The notes under the pieces were generated by a model. It made no database searches. It saw nothing but the letters and a program-made list of their open reading frames with translations, and was not told where the DNA came from. A stretch of 64,000 nt of DNA from Pseudoalteromonas sp. MEBiC 03607 (GTDB lineage: Bacteria > Pseudomonadota > Gammaproteobacteria > Enterobacterales > Alteromonadaceae). This document shows positions 27,270-35,340 of this stretch, piece after piece. The stretch lies in the NCBI RefSeq assembly GCF_004792295.1, contig NZ_SRRY01000002.1:558001-622000 (forward strand). The letters are read 5' to 3'. Numbering within the stretch: the stretch's first letter is position 1; every line of letters begins with the position of its first letter. The position numbers and the translations under genes are program-made.

Positions 27270-28085
27270 GTGAAGAAGTTGTGCAGCTGGTTATCTGTGT
27301 CGCCGGCTGGATACTATAAATGGTTAAAGCAATTACCTAGCACACGCCAGAAAGAAAACAGTTCGTTACTGAAATTTCTAAAGTATGTCAGCGACCAAGA
27401 GCACTGTATTCCTGGTTATAGGAAGCTCTGGGAGGCAGCGGTAGCACATGGTTTTGATTGCAGTAAAGGGCGTGTGCAGAGACTATTACAAAGCGTTGGC
27501 TATCGTTCAAAGTCAGGTAAAAGACGCTATACAAGCCGCTCGAAGAAAGAAGGTACAATCAAAGCGAGTAATTTATTACGGCGCCAGTTTAATGTTGATG
27601 CAGTAAATACCGTGTGGGTATCAGATATCACACAAGTACGCTGTAAAGATGGTTGGCAGTATTTATGCGTCATCCTTGACTTGTACTCTCGTAAGGTTGT
27701 TGGCTGGGTAACAAGCAGTATAAACAACGCCGAGTTAGTTATTAAAACACTGAGAAAAGCATGGTCAGCACGTAAACCTGATGGTTCGAACTTGCTCTTT
27801 CATTCAGACCAAGGAGCTCAGTATGTCGCAAAGGAAACAGTGAAGTGGTTAACTAATAGAGGTGTCACAGTGAGTATGTCTAGAAAAGGCAACTGCTGGG
27901 ATAACGCATGCTCAGAAAGCTTCTTCGCGCAGTATAAAAAGGAGTGGATAAAGAATTTAAATGAACTGAGTCGTAGTGAAATGACAACACAAACGTATTT
28001 TTATATTGAAAAATACTACAACTCAGTAAGAAGGCATGGCACCCTAGGGTATAAAAGTCCCATGCAGTACGAACAAGTTAATTAA
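27270..28085 (+). CDS. IS3-family OrfB, DDE transposase catalytic part
   Basis: 271 residues from the first possible start (GTG 27270), though it is probably made as the OrfAB fusion by -1 frameshifting at 27189-27195. An N-terminal HTH_21-like region is followed by an RNase H-fold integrase core. The triad is Asp119 (VWVSDIT), Asp180 (FHSDQGAQY) and Glu216 (NACSESFFAQYK), with the canonical 35 residues between the last two. Nothing is truncated. Confidence 0.93.
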   Translation: MKKLCSWLSVSPAGYYKWLKQLPSTRQKENSSLLKFLKYVSDQEHCIPGYRKLWEAAVAHGFDCSKGRVQRLLQSVGYRSKSGKRRYTSRSKKEGTIKASNLLRRQFNVDAVNTVWVSDITQVRCKDGWQYLCVILDLYSRKVVGWVTSSINNAELVIKTLRKAWSARKPDGSNLLFHSDQGAQYVAKETVKWLTNRGVTVSMSRKGNCWDNACSESFFAQYKKEWIKNLNELSRSEMTTQTYFYIEKYYNSVRRHGTLGYKSPMQYEQVN

Positions 28086-28121
28086 ACCTTGTGTCTACTT
28101 TATCGGAGTCAGATCACTACT

Positions 28122-28179
28122 CCTAGAACCTAGAACCTAGAACCTAGAACCTAACCCCTAGCCCCTAAAACCTCCCCCC
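28122..28179. repeat. CCTAGAA tandem repeat and C-rich tract
   Basis: Four exact copies of the 7-mer CCTAGAA at 28122-28149, then degenerate copies and C runs (28155-28158, 28162-28165, 28174-28179). A related C-rich stretch, CCCCTTTCCCC, lies left of the IS at 26841-26851, so the IS probably landed inside one tract. The tract includes the stop and last codons of mesD. Confidence 0.75.
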
Positions 28180-29188
28180 TCACAATCTCTGCGCCTTTAC
28201 TTAGCGCACTGAGCTTGGCGCTTGCTATGTTGCGAGGGAGGGGAGCCATACCGCAGTTTGTGCATGGGTAAAGCTTGTCGGCATCAACATATTTAAGCGC
28301 TTCACGTAATGTGTGTGCTACCTCGTCAGGGGTTTCAACTTCATTGCTTGCTACATCGATGGCGCCAACCATCACTTTTTTGCCGCGTATCAGTGCTAAT
28401 AGCTCAATGGGTACGCGAGAGTTGTGGCACTCCAGCGAAATAATATCGATATTCGACTTTTGAAGTTTTGGGAATACTTCTTCGTATTGGCGCCATTCAT
28501 TGCCCAGTGTTTGTTTCCAGTCAGTGTTGGCTTTGATCCCATAGCCGTAGCAAATGTGTACGGCGGTTTCGCACTTTAAGCCTTCGATTGCTCTTTCTAG
28601 GCACTTAATGCCCCAGTCATTTACATCATCGAAGAACACATTAAACGCAGGCTCATCAAATTGAATAATATCAACACCCGCGGCTTCGAGCTCTTTTGCC
28701 TCTTGATTGAGGATTTTGGCAAATTCCCACGCCAATTGTTCACGGCTTTGATAGTGCGCGTCGTACAAGGTGTCGATCATGGTCATAGGCCCTGGCAGCG
28801 CCCATTTTATAGGTTGCTTGGTCTGTGAACGTAAAAACTTCGCGTCTTCAACAAACACTGGTTTGCTGCGTGATACCGGGCCAATAACACTCGGAACACT
28901 TGCTTCGTAGCGATTACGAATGGTTACGGTTTTACGGTTCTCAAAATCAACGCCATTTAAGTGTTCGATAAAGGTGGTCACAAAGTGCTGGCGGGTTTGC
29001 TCGCCATCGCCCACGATATCAACGCCAGCTTGTTGTTGCTCTTGTAAGGCAACGCGTAGTGCGTCTTGTTTGCCGTCGGTAAGCTCTGCACCTTGTAATT
29101 TCCACGGTGACCATAAGGTTTCAGGTTCAGCAAGCCAAGCAGGTTTTGGTAAACTGCCTGCTGTAGATGTCGGTAATAACTTTTTCAT
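28151..29188 (-). CDS. mesD: Folate-independent methionine synthase MesD (MetE C-terminal-like)
   Basis: Core-type methionine synthase of about 345 residues that resembles only the C-terminal catalytic half of MetE. Visible are LPTSTAGSLPKP, GDGEQTRQHFV, LPGPMTMIDTLYD, the zinc-site segments IQFDEPAF, VHICYGYG and CTNCGMAPLPRN. The MetE N-terminal folate-binding half is absent. The adjacent DUF1852 gene identifies it as the MesD type, which works with MesX and needs an unidentified non-folate methyl donor. ATG 29188 starts directly at MKKLLPTS; an ATG at 29200 overlaps the mesX stop as TAATG and would add four residues. The last codons run into the repeat tract. Confidence 0.87.
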   Translation of the reverse strand: MKKLLPTSTAGSLPKPAWLAEPETLWSPWKLQGAELTDGKQDALRVALQEQQQAGVDIVGDGEQTRQHFVTTFIEHLNGVDFENRKTVTIRNRYEASVPSVIGPVSRSKPVFVEDAKFLRSQTKQPIKWALPGPMTMIDTLYDAHYQSREQLAWEFAKILNQEAKELEAAGVDIIQFDEPAFNVFFDDVNDWGIKCLERAIEGLKCETAVHICYGYGIKANTDWKQTLGNEWRQYEEVFPKLQKSNIDIISLECHNSRVPIELLALIRGKKVMVGAIDVASNEVETPDEVAHTLREALKYVDADKLYPCTNCGMAPLPRNIASAKLSALSKGAEIVRGEVLGARG

Positions 29189-29199
29189 TTTTACTCTCA

Positions 29200-30177
29200 T
29201 TAAATAGTGCAGTTAGCAGACCACTTCTCAAGTACTGATTGATAAGGCTTAATAAAGTGTTGTTCAGTAAATTTACCTTGTGCAACAGCCAGTTGGCTGC
29301 GCTCTTCACGGTCGTAAACGATTTGCGTGATAGAGTGATCGTTGTTTCTTAAATTTGGTTGATAGCAACTACCCGCCACGGCATTAGCGTTATAAATTTC
29401 TGGACGGTAGATTTTCTGAAATGTTTCCATGGTGCTGATGGTGCTGATCAATTCTAGGTTGGTGTAATCATTCAGCAGGTCACCAAAGAAATAAAACGCC
29501 AGCGGAGCAACCGTGTTTGGTGGCATAAAATAGCGCACCTGTAAGCCCATTTTTTTAAAGTATTGCTCGGTCAATGAGGACTCATTCGGTTGATACTCAA
29601 CACCTAAAATCGGGTGTTGGTTTTCAGTGCGATGATAGGTTTTATTATCAGAAACGCTTAAACAAATAACAGGTGGTTTTTTAAAGTGTTGTTTATAGGT
29701 TTCTGAATTTATGAAGCTTTTAAAAAGTTTGCCATGAAGATCACCAAAGTTATCTGGAATAGTAAACTCTGTTTTGTTTTTATTATGGTCAAGCAATAGC
29801 ACGCTAAAGTCGTAATCACGTACATACGATGAAAAGTTATTACCAACAATTCCTTCGATACGTTCATTAGTTTGGTGATCAATGATATTGGTTTTTAATA
29901 CCTCAATAGATGGGAAAGCTTCAGCGCTCCCCGCAATTTCTAAATCAACCGAAATGATTTCAAGTTCTACTGAATAGCGGTTGCTTTGCGGGTTATCCCA
30001 ATTTGCTAGTGCATTAAAGCGGCTATCAATCATTTTTAATGCATTACGCAAATTTTGTTGACGGCTTGCGCCTCGTGCCAAGTTAGCAAAGTTAGTTGTA
30101 ATACGCGTGCTGTTAGATGGGTGATAGTTTTCGTCTAGCTTTAAACTTTTAACTGTATATTTAAAATCGTTGTTCAT
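29200..30177 (-). CDS. mesX: MesX, DUF1852 accessory protein of MesD
   Basis: 325 residues of the DUF1852 family, cytoplasmic, without signal peptide. Recognisable segments are STRITTNFANLARGASRQQN, VLKTNIIDHQTNERIEG and GVEYQPNESSLTEQYFKKMG. Published work on folate-independent methionine synthases found that MesD activity requires MesX; its biochemical role is not settled and may involve making or delivering the methyl donor. The stop overlaps the first possible mesD start, so the two are one operon, mesX first. The ribosome-binding site is weak (GGACAC). Confidence 0.88.
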   Translation of the reverse strand: MNNDFKYTVKSLKLDENYHPSNSTRITTNFANLARGASRQQNLRNALKMIDSRFNALANWDNPQSNRYSVELEIISVDLEIAGSAEAFPSIEVLKTNIIDHQTNERIEGIVGNNFSSYVRDYDFSVLLLDHNKNKTEFTIPDNFGDLHGKLFKSFINSETYKQHFKKPPVICLSVSDNKTYHRTENQHPILGVEYQPNESSLTEQYFKKMGLQVRYFMPPNTVAPLAFYFFGDLLNDYTNLELISTISTMETFQKIYRPEIYNANAVAGSCYQPNLRNNDHSITQIVYDREERSQLAVAQGKFTEQHFIKPYQSVLEKWSANCTI

Positions 30178-30399
30178 AGCAATGTGTCCATATTTCCTGA
30201 GATAAATGATTGCTGCTCACCTTCCTTAAATCGCTAGGTCATTAACTTTGAGGTGGCTTGGGTATCAATTTATACGTGCTCAGTATCATGAAGAAAAACG
30301 TTTTTATTTCAGGTAAAACATGAGGCAGATTCATAAATATTTACTGTTTTAGTAAAACTTTTAGGAACGGATAGTGAAAAAATGCTTTTAAGTCATTTT

Positions 30400-30415
30400 G
30401 GACGTCTAGATTTCT
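30400..30415 (-). promoter_or_regulatory. Tandem MetJ box upstream of mesX
   Basis: On the minus strand, AGAAATCT then AGACGTCC: two adjacent 8-mers matching the MetJ consensus AGACGTCT at 6 and 7 of 8 positions. They lie 223 bp upstream of mesX. This suggests repression by MetJ with S-adenosylmethionine. The rest of 30178-30552 is AT-rich and carries a small AAAAACGTTTTT palindrome at 30296-30307; I see no riboswitch there. Confidence 0.6.
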
Positions 30416-30552
30416 AAATTAATTTTTTAGAGTTGCAGTAATTTCATATAAAACGTGAGTAATATTCACTACTTAACAGGACTTTTGAGAGCAACCCCGT
30501 ACTTTATTGTTGTTATACTCGGTTCCCTAAATCAACAACACAGACAAATACA

Positions 30553-31362
30553 ATGAACGAATTAATCGTGCTTATTATTGCTTGCGCCGTACTTGGCAGC
30601 GGGGTTGGCTTTTTAGCTGGGCTATTAGGAATTGGTGGCGGTTTGGTGATTGTGCCCATATTAAGCATGATCTTGCTGCACTTTCAGGTGTTACCTGCTG
30701 AGCAAGTTGTGCTGGTGGCGATTGCTACATCGCTTGCCTCAATTCTGTTTACTTCAACCTCATCAGCTATTGCCCACCACAAAAATGGCAATGTGCCTTG
30801 GCAATTGGCTCCGTGGGTGATGACAGGGGTTGCATTAGGCGCACTTATCAGTGGCTTTTTGGCTTCACTATTACCAGAACATGTAGTGCGAATTGTATTT
30901 GCTGTGAGTGTATTGCTTATTGCACTAAAAATGATTTTAGGCAGTAAAAATGATAGCCAAACAACACGCTCGCTACCTAATAAAGGCCTTTTAACATTTT
31001 ATACAAGCATCACGGGGGGGCTCTCTGCCATGATAGGCATTGGCGGTGGTGCGGTACTTGTGCCGTTACTGACGTTTTTCTCGGTCGATATGAAAAAAGC
31101 TATTGGCTGTGCTTCGGCGTGCGGTATTGTCATTGCGCTATTTGGCTCAGTGGGTTACATCAGTTCTGGCAGTCAGTACTTTACATTAAAAGAAGGCTTT
31201 GCTGGTTTTGTTTATTTGCCTGCCTTGTTTGGTATTGTTTGTACTTCGTGGTTTACCGCGCCATTAGGTGCAAAAGCAACGCATCATTTGCCTGTGTCTA
31301 CCATCAAAAAAATCTTTGCGGGGCTTTTGGTTATTATGGCTGTGAATATGCTTATAAAGTAG
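30553..31362 (+). CDS. TauE/SafE (TSUP) family membrane permease
   Basis: 269 residues with about eight membrane helices in two similar halves. Each half begins with a glycine-rich motif (LAGLLGIGGGLVIVPIL and SAMIGIGGGAVLVPLLTFF), diagnostic for the family. Members export sulfite, sulfoacetate or other organosulfur anions, or take them up. It is divergent from mesX-mesD across the region with the Met box, so a sulfur link is possible but not shown. Confidence 0.9.
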   Translation: MNELIVLIIACAVLGSGVGFLAGLLGIGGGLVIVPILSMILLHFQVLPAEQVVLVAIATSLASILFTSTSSAIAHHKNGNVPWQLAPWVMTGVALGALISGFLASLLPEHVVRIVFAVSVLLIALKMILGSKNDSQTTRSLPNKGLLTFYTSITGGLSAMIGIGGGAVLVPLLTFFSVDMKKAIGCASACGIVIALFGSVGYISSGSQYFTLKEGFAGFVYLPALFGIVCTSWFTAPLGAKATHHLPVSTIKKIFAGLLVIMAVNMLIK

Positions 31363-31399
31363 TGTTAACGATTAAATCTACTTTGCGATTTATTTAAAG

Positions 31400-32314
31400 T
31401 TAGCAGTGCTCTTTAAACCAACACTCAAAGAACTCTATAAACGCTTTCACTTGCCGAGGTTGAAATTGCCTGCTTGGATATATCACCTGTAGGCCGACAC
31501 TTTTTTTATCGCTGTGGCTAAATCCTCGAACATACTCATCCAGCACCAAAGTAAGGTCGCCTGTTTTGAGATCATTTTTGATATCAATGTATGATTTTAA
31601 GGCTATGCCATGGCCTTGATTTGCCCAGCGTCTAATCACCTCACCGTCTGAGCATGAAAGGTGGGGAGCTACTTTGATAGAAAAGTGCGTGTTATCTATC
31701 TCAAAATGCCAGTCATTTAGTGGTTGCCCGAGTCGCTCAAGTACAAGGCAACGATGATTTTTTAAATCTTCGGGATGCCTTGGCAAGCCAAACGATTCTA
31801 TATAGCTAGGTGAGGCGCAAAGAACTCGGCGGTTATTATATAGCGGGCGGCTAATTAAGTTACTATCAGGCAAATTGCCGAATCTAAATGCCAGATCAAT
31901 CCCCTCCTCAACAATATTGGTAACCCCATCTGTCAGTACTAAGTGCGGTTTAACATCTGGGTGGCTATTGATGAATTCTGCTAATGCGGGTGCAACAAAC
32001 TGGCGGCCAAAGTCTGATGTTGCAGAGAGTTTTAGCTGGCCTCTTAGGCTTTGTTGCGACTCTTGAAGTATGTTTTCAGTGTTTTCGACTTCTGCTAATA
32101 CTCTTAAACAGCCACTATAAAAACGTTCGCCTGCATCTGTTAAGGCAATACTGCGCGTATTACGCGTTAATAATCGCGTATCGTAACTTTGTTCAATTTT
32201 ATTAATTCGTGCTGTCATGCTTGCAGGCGAAAGCCCCAATTTTCTTCCCGCAGCGGCTAAACCTCCCGCTTTTACAACGTGAACAAAAAGCGCCATATCA
32301 TCAATTTTTGACAT
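31400..32314 (-). CDS. LysR-family transcriptional regulator
   Basis: 304 residues. An N-terminal winged helix (1-65) has LFVHVVKAGGLAAAGRKLGL and RINKIEQSYDTRLLTRNTRS, followed by a periplasmic-binding-protein-like effector domain. It belongs to the AaeR/DmlR-like group. It is divergent from the VOC/old-yellow-enzyme operon and separated from it by 97 bp, so it is the likely activator or repressor of that operon. Effector unknown, perhaps an electrophilic quinone or enone. Confidence 0.92.
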   Translation of the reverse strand: MSKIDDMALFVHVVKAGGLAAAGRKLGLSPASMTARINKIEQSYDTRLLTRNTRSIALTDAGERFYSGCLRVLAEVENTENILQESQQSLRGQLKLSATSDFGRQFVAPALAEFINSHPDVKPHLVLTDGVTNIVEEGIDLAFRFGNLPDSNLISRPLYNNRRVLCASPSYIESFGLPRHPEDLKNHRCLVLERLGQPLNDWHFEIDNTHFSIKVAPHLSCSDGEVIRRWANQGHGIALKSYIDIKNDLKTGDLTLVLDEYVRGFSHSDKKSVGLQVIYPSRQFQPRQVKAFIEFFECWFKEHC

Positions 32315-32341
32315 TATTCTTCAGTTTTAATGAATACTGAT

Positions 32342-32357
32342 TTAACTTTAAGGTTAA
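32342..32357. promoter_or_regulatory. Candidate LysR operator dyad
   Basis: TTAAC and GTTAA separated by 6 nt, in the 97-bp gap between the LysR gene and the operon it probably controls. The dyad shape fits a LysR-type box; position is the main support. Confidence 0.4.
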
Positions 32358-32411
32358 TTATCAATTTAGTCAAAATAGTTAAACTCATTTCATCACTTGA
32401 AGGAGATAGAA

Positions 32412-32828
32412 ATGCAGTTTAACCACGCTCTGCTTTTAGCAACAAACATCCAGCACATGGCTCATTTTTTAGAGTCTTCGTTAGGCCTTAAAAAGGGGCC
32501 AAGGCCAGCATTTGGTTTTGATGGTGTTTGGTTATATGACGACTTGGATACGCCATGCATTCATATAGCAGCTAAGTTTGGGATAAATGAATCGCAGTCT
32601 GATTACTTAACCCAAGCTTCGGTATCAACAAATGTAAAGGGCTTATCAACAGTTGACCACCTTGCTTTTTTTGCAACTGATTATCCAGAAGTTAAAGCAC
32701 GCCTAGAAGCAACTTCAATACCATTCGTTGAGCGGGAAGTGCCGGCAGCGAATGAGCATCAAGTGTTTATTCAAGGGCCTGATGGCTTAAAAATAGAAAT
32801 TTTATTTACACGCAGTGAGCTTATTTAA
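32412..32828 (+). CDS. VOC-superfamily protein, first gene of a LysR-linked operon
   Basis: 138 residues from ATG 32412, which follows AGGAG at ideal spacing; an in-frame TTG at 32397 is not needed. Glyoxalase-like: FNHALLLATNIQHMAHFLES, LSTVDHLAFFATDYPEVKA and FIQGPDGLKIEILF. His (in FNHALL), His (TVDHLAF) and Glu (KIEILF) form the usual metal triad. Starts an operon with an old yellow enzyme 11 bp downstream. Function probably in handling a reactive carbonyl or catechol-like compound. Confidence 0.9.
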   Translation: MQFNHALLLATNIQHMAHFLESSLGLKKGPRPAFGFDGVWLYDDLDTPCIHIAAKFGINESQSDYLTQASVSTNVKGLSTVDHLAFFATDYPEVKARLEATSIPFVEREVPAANEHQVFIQGPDGLKIEILFTRSELI

Positions 32829-32839
32829 AAGGTACACAT

Positions 32840-33943
32840 ATGAAAAGTAGAGTATTTAATAAAGGCCAAATTGGTCATCATAAAACCGCAAATAAAATAG
32901 TGATGGCTCCTATGACCCGTTCACGTACGGCTCAACCTGGCGATATTCCGACAAGTTTAATGGCAGAATATTATGCGCAGCGAGCCAGTGCAGGTTTTAT
33001 TGTATCAGAGGCAACGCAAATTTCAGCACAAGGAAAGGGCTACTCATTTACTCCCGGGATTTACACTGAAGAGCAAATCAACGGATGGCGCAAAGTAACG
33101 CAGGCTGTTCATCAGCAAAATGGACTCATTTTTTCTCAGCTGTGGCATGTTGGCAGAATGTCGCATAGCGTCTTTCATCCAGACGGCTTGCCGGTTGCGC
33201 CAAGTGCTATTGCTCCAAATGCGCAAGTGTGGGTGGTTGATGAAAATGGCGAAGGGAATATGCTCGATTGCCCTACACCACGAGAATTATCGACCAGTGA
33301 AATTAAGAGCATTGTTCAAGACTATAAACAAGCTGCTTTGAATGCGATTGCAGCAGGGTTTGATGGTGTTGAGGTACATGCAGGCAATGGCTATTTAATA
33401 GATCAATTTCTAAGGCAAACATCAAACAAACGTACCGATGAATACGGCGGTAATATTGAAAATAGAGCAAAGTTCGCGCTGCAAATCATTACCGGCATTA
33501 GCCAAGCTATCGGCCCTGAAAGAACGGCTATTCGATTAGCACCTTTTATTACACAAAGAGGCATGGATGATCCGCAAGCAATCGATGCCATTTTATATTT
33601 AGCTAAAAAGTTTGATGAACTCGGCATTGCTTATCTGCATTTAGCAGAAGCTGATTGGGATGATGCTCCCATCGTAACAGATGAGTTTAGAGTTAAATTA
33701 CGTGAAAGCTTTGGTGGCAAAATAGTGGTTGCAGGAAATTACACATTAACAAAGGCCGATAAACTAATTGCTGAAGGCTTAGTTGACTATGTTGCGTTTG
33801 GCAGAAAGTTTATTGCAAACCCAGATTTACCTTATCGCTTAGAGCACAATTTACCTCTAAATGAAATATCAGATCCTACTACTTTATTTGGTGGTGATGA
33901 GCGCGGTTACACAGACTACACAGCATACCAAGGGAATAAATGA
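32840..33943 (+). CDS. Old yellow enzyme-family alkene reductase (NemA-like)
   Basis: 367-residue FMN-dependent ene-reductase that reduces activated C=C bonds or nitro groups using NAD(P)H. Visible are VMAPMTRSRT near the N terminus, SQLWHVGRMSH, the substrate-binding HAGNGYLIDQFLRQTSNKRT (His/Asn pair), RLAPFITQRG and the C-terminal FMN phosphate site VAFGRKFIANPDLPYRL. Overlaps the deacetylase-like gene by 4 bp (ATGA). Second gene of the LysR-linked operon. Confidence 0.93.
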   Translation: MKSRVFNKGQIGHHKTANKIVMAPMTRSRTAQPGDIPTSLMAEYYAQRASAGFIVSEATQISAQGKGYSFTPGIYTEEQINGWRKVTQAVHQQNGLIFSQLWHVGRMSHSVFHPDGLPVAPSAIAPNAQVWVVDENGEGNMLDCPTPRELSTSEIKSIVQDYKQAALNAIAAGFDGVEVHAGNGYLIDQFLRQTSNKRTDEYGGNIENRAKFALQIITGISQAIGPERTAIRLAPFITQRGMDDPQAIDAILYLAKKFDELGIAYLHLAEADWDDAPIVTDEFRVKLRESFGGKIVVAGNYTLTKADKLIAEGLVDYVAFGRKFIANPDLPYRLEHNLPLNEISDPTTLFGGDERGYTDYTAYQGNK

Positions 33944-34887
33944 TGAAATTTTTAAAGCCAATTTTAATTGCTTCTGGGGTTGTTTTTAGTTGCTTAGGTG
34001 TAGTGCAAGCGAAGGGAGCAACACCTGCATTTTGGCCTGATGATGCTCAACTTGTGATCTCTATTTCGATGCAGTTTGAGGCAACAGCGCAAGACCCATC
34101 AGATCCTGGCCCGTTTCCACCGCAAGAGCTGGGTTATCCTGACACTATTTCGCCTTCTTGGTACCAGTATGGCATGAATGAAGGCATACCTAGACTACTA
34201 GACTTATGGGATAAGCATCAAATTAAAGTAACTTCTCATATGGTTGGCCGAGCTGTTGAATTAAATCCTGAATTAGCAAAAGAAGTCGTTCGGCGCGGGC
34301 ATGAAGCATCAGGGCACGGACAAACATGGACCCCTCAATACTCTATGAGTGAAGAGCAAGAGCGACAGTCATACATAAAAAGTGCAAATATCATTGAAAA
34401 AGTAACAGGGCAACGGCCTGTGGGGTTTAACGCTTTTTGGATGAGGCACTCAAAAAACACACTCAAAATCCTTAAAGAATTAGGTTTTATTTATCATATA
34501 GACGATTTATCTCGTGATGAGCCATCGCTAACCCCCGTTGGAAGTGACGACATTGTTGTTGTTCCATACACTTATAGAAACAACGATATAGTTCGCTACA
34601 CTGGCAGCACAGCCATAACTGGTAAAGCGTATTTACAAGAGCTTAAGGACGAGTTTGATGTGCTCTACGAAGAGGGCAAACAACGCAGAAGAATGATGTC
34701 TATCAGTGCTCACGATAGATTAGCGGGCACTCCAGCCAGAGTGAAAGCGTTGGATGACTTTATAACCTATGCAAAGCAGCACAAGAGGGTTAAGTTTATG
34801 CGTAAAGATGACATAGCAAAATGGATTTTACGCCAAGACAATGTGCCAAAAAACTCACCCCGAACTTTTGAAAAGGATTCGTTATGA
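33940..34887 (+). CDS. Exported polysaccharide deacetylase-like (PuuE-type) hydrolase
   Basis: 315 residues. A signal peptide (ends VVQAKG) is followed by a NodB-homology fold. Instead of the usual catalytic/metal Asp in a TFDDG motif it has VISISMQFEAT, as in the PuuE/allantoinase-like branch. GHEASGHGQTW carries the two histidines expected for the metal site. The segments NAFWMRHSKNTLKILKELGF and MSISAHDRL are further landmarks. Such proteins often act on amides or cyclic imides rather than on glycans. Two adjacent ATGs (33940, 33943) can start it. It overlaps both neighbouring genes by 4 bp. Confidence 0.82.
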   Translation: MMKFLKPILIASGVVFSCLGVVQAKGATPAFWPDDAQLVISISMQFEATAQDPSDPGPFPPQELGYPDTISPSWYQYGMNEGIPRLLDLWDKHQIKVTSHMVGRAVELNPELAKEVVRRGHEASGHGQTWTPQYSMSEEQERQSYIKSANIIEKVTGQRPVGFNAFWMRHSKNTLKILKELGFIYHIDDLSRDEPSLTPVGSDDIVVVPYTYRNNDIVRYTGSTAITGKAYLQELKDEFDVLYEEGKQRRRMMSISAHDRLAGTPARVKALDDFITYAKQHKRVKFMRKDDIAKWILRQDNVPKNSPRTFEKDSL

Positions 34888-35129
34888 AATACACGGTAAC
34901 TTTTATTGCATTCCTTTTATCTGGCTGTGCCTCTCAGCAGCAAATGGGTGAGTTTGAGGATGTAGTGACCGCAGAACATCACTGCCCAGGGGAAATAGAT
35001 CGAAGCTATAACACCACGATTTATAGCTCAGACGAACCAGAAAAAATTGGCAAAACTGAAGTCACTACGCGTTGCACTCCAGTTAAAACAGAAACTGAAT
35101 TTGAAAGAGACTTAAGGGAGCATCAGTAA
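34884..35129 (+). CDS. Small lipoprotein of unknown function
   Basis: 81 residues. A lipobox LLSGC follows a short signal sequence (MKYTVTFIAF), so the mature protein of about 64 residues is lipidated. Two further cysteines (EHHCPGE and TTRCTPV) may form a disulfide. It overlaps the deacetylase-like gene by 4 bp and ends the operon. Not recognised. Confidence 0.78.
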   Translation: MKYTVTFIAFLLSGCASQQQMGEFEDVVTAEHHCPGEIDRSYNTTIYSSDEPEKIGKTEVTTRCTPVKTETEFERDLREHQ

Positions 35130-35294
35130 CTTCTTAAAAGTCCTCAAAATAAGTTTGCTAAGGCTGCAACTATTAAAGCAGCCTTTTAAAAAATCACCCA
35201 AGCCTAAGTAAGTAAATAGCCAGATAAACCATCATTACCTCTCTTATAACTCTCACTAAGAGTCAGCATTAAACTAATAAATAACTTGCGTACT

Positions 35295-35318
35295 TTATAT
35301 AACAAAAATATTATATAA
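35295..35318. promoter_or_regulatory. Candidate ArsR operator: two TTATATAA copies
   Basis: TTATATAA, itself a palindrome, at 35295-35302 and 35311-35318, 16 bp apart, ending 22 bp before the GTG of the ArsC-ArsR fusion gene. Paired AT-rich dyads overlapping a promoter are typical of ArsR/SmtB operators. TATATAA may also serve as the -10 element. Confidence 0.5.
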
Positions 35319-35340
35319 CCAAATTATTATGGAGTGAGTC

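Larger units (their letters stand above)
26869..28116 (+). mobile_element. Intact IS3-family insertion sequence
   Basis: 1248 bp. Imperfect 26-bp terminal inverted repeats at 26869-26894 and 28091-28116 match at 23 positions and end in the family's 5'-TG...CA-3'. The outer 12 bases are TGATCTGACTCC at both ends. A 3-bp direct repeat, CTA (26866-26868 and 28117-28119), flanks the element, the usual IS3 target duplication. Two frames, orfA and orfB, are arranged for -1 frameshifting, and the DDE triad is complete, so the element looks functional. It sits in an intergenic C-rich repeat between two convergent genes and disrupts neither. Confidence 0.93.

Noticed and set aside
28122..28149. Short direct repeats as a CRISPR array
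   Set aside because: The units are 7 bp, adjacent and without spacers, and no cas genes are present.
30178..30552. SAM riboswitch upstream of mesX
   Set aside because: No recognisable conserved stems; the tandem Met box gives a simpler explanation.
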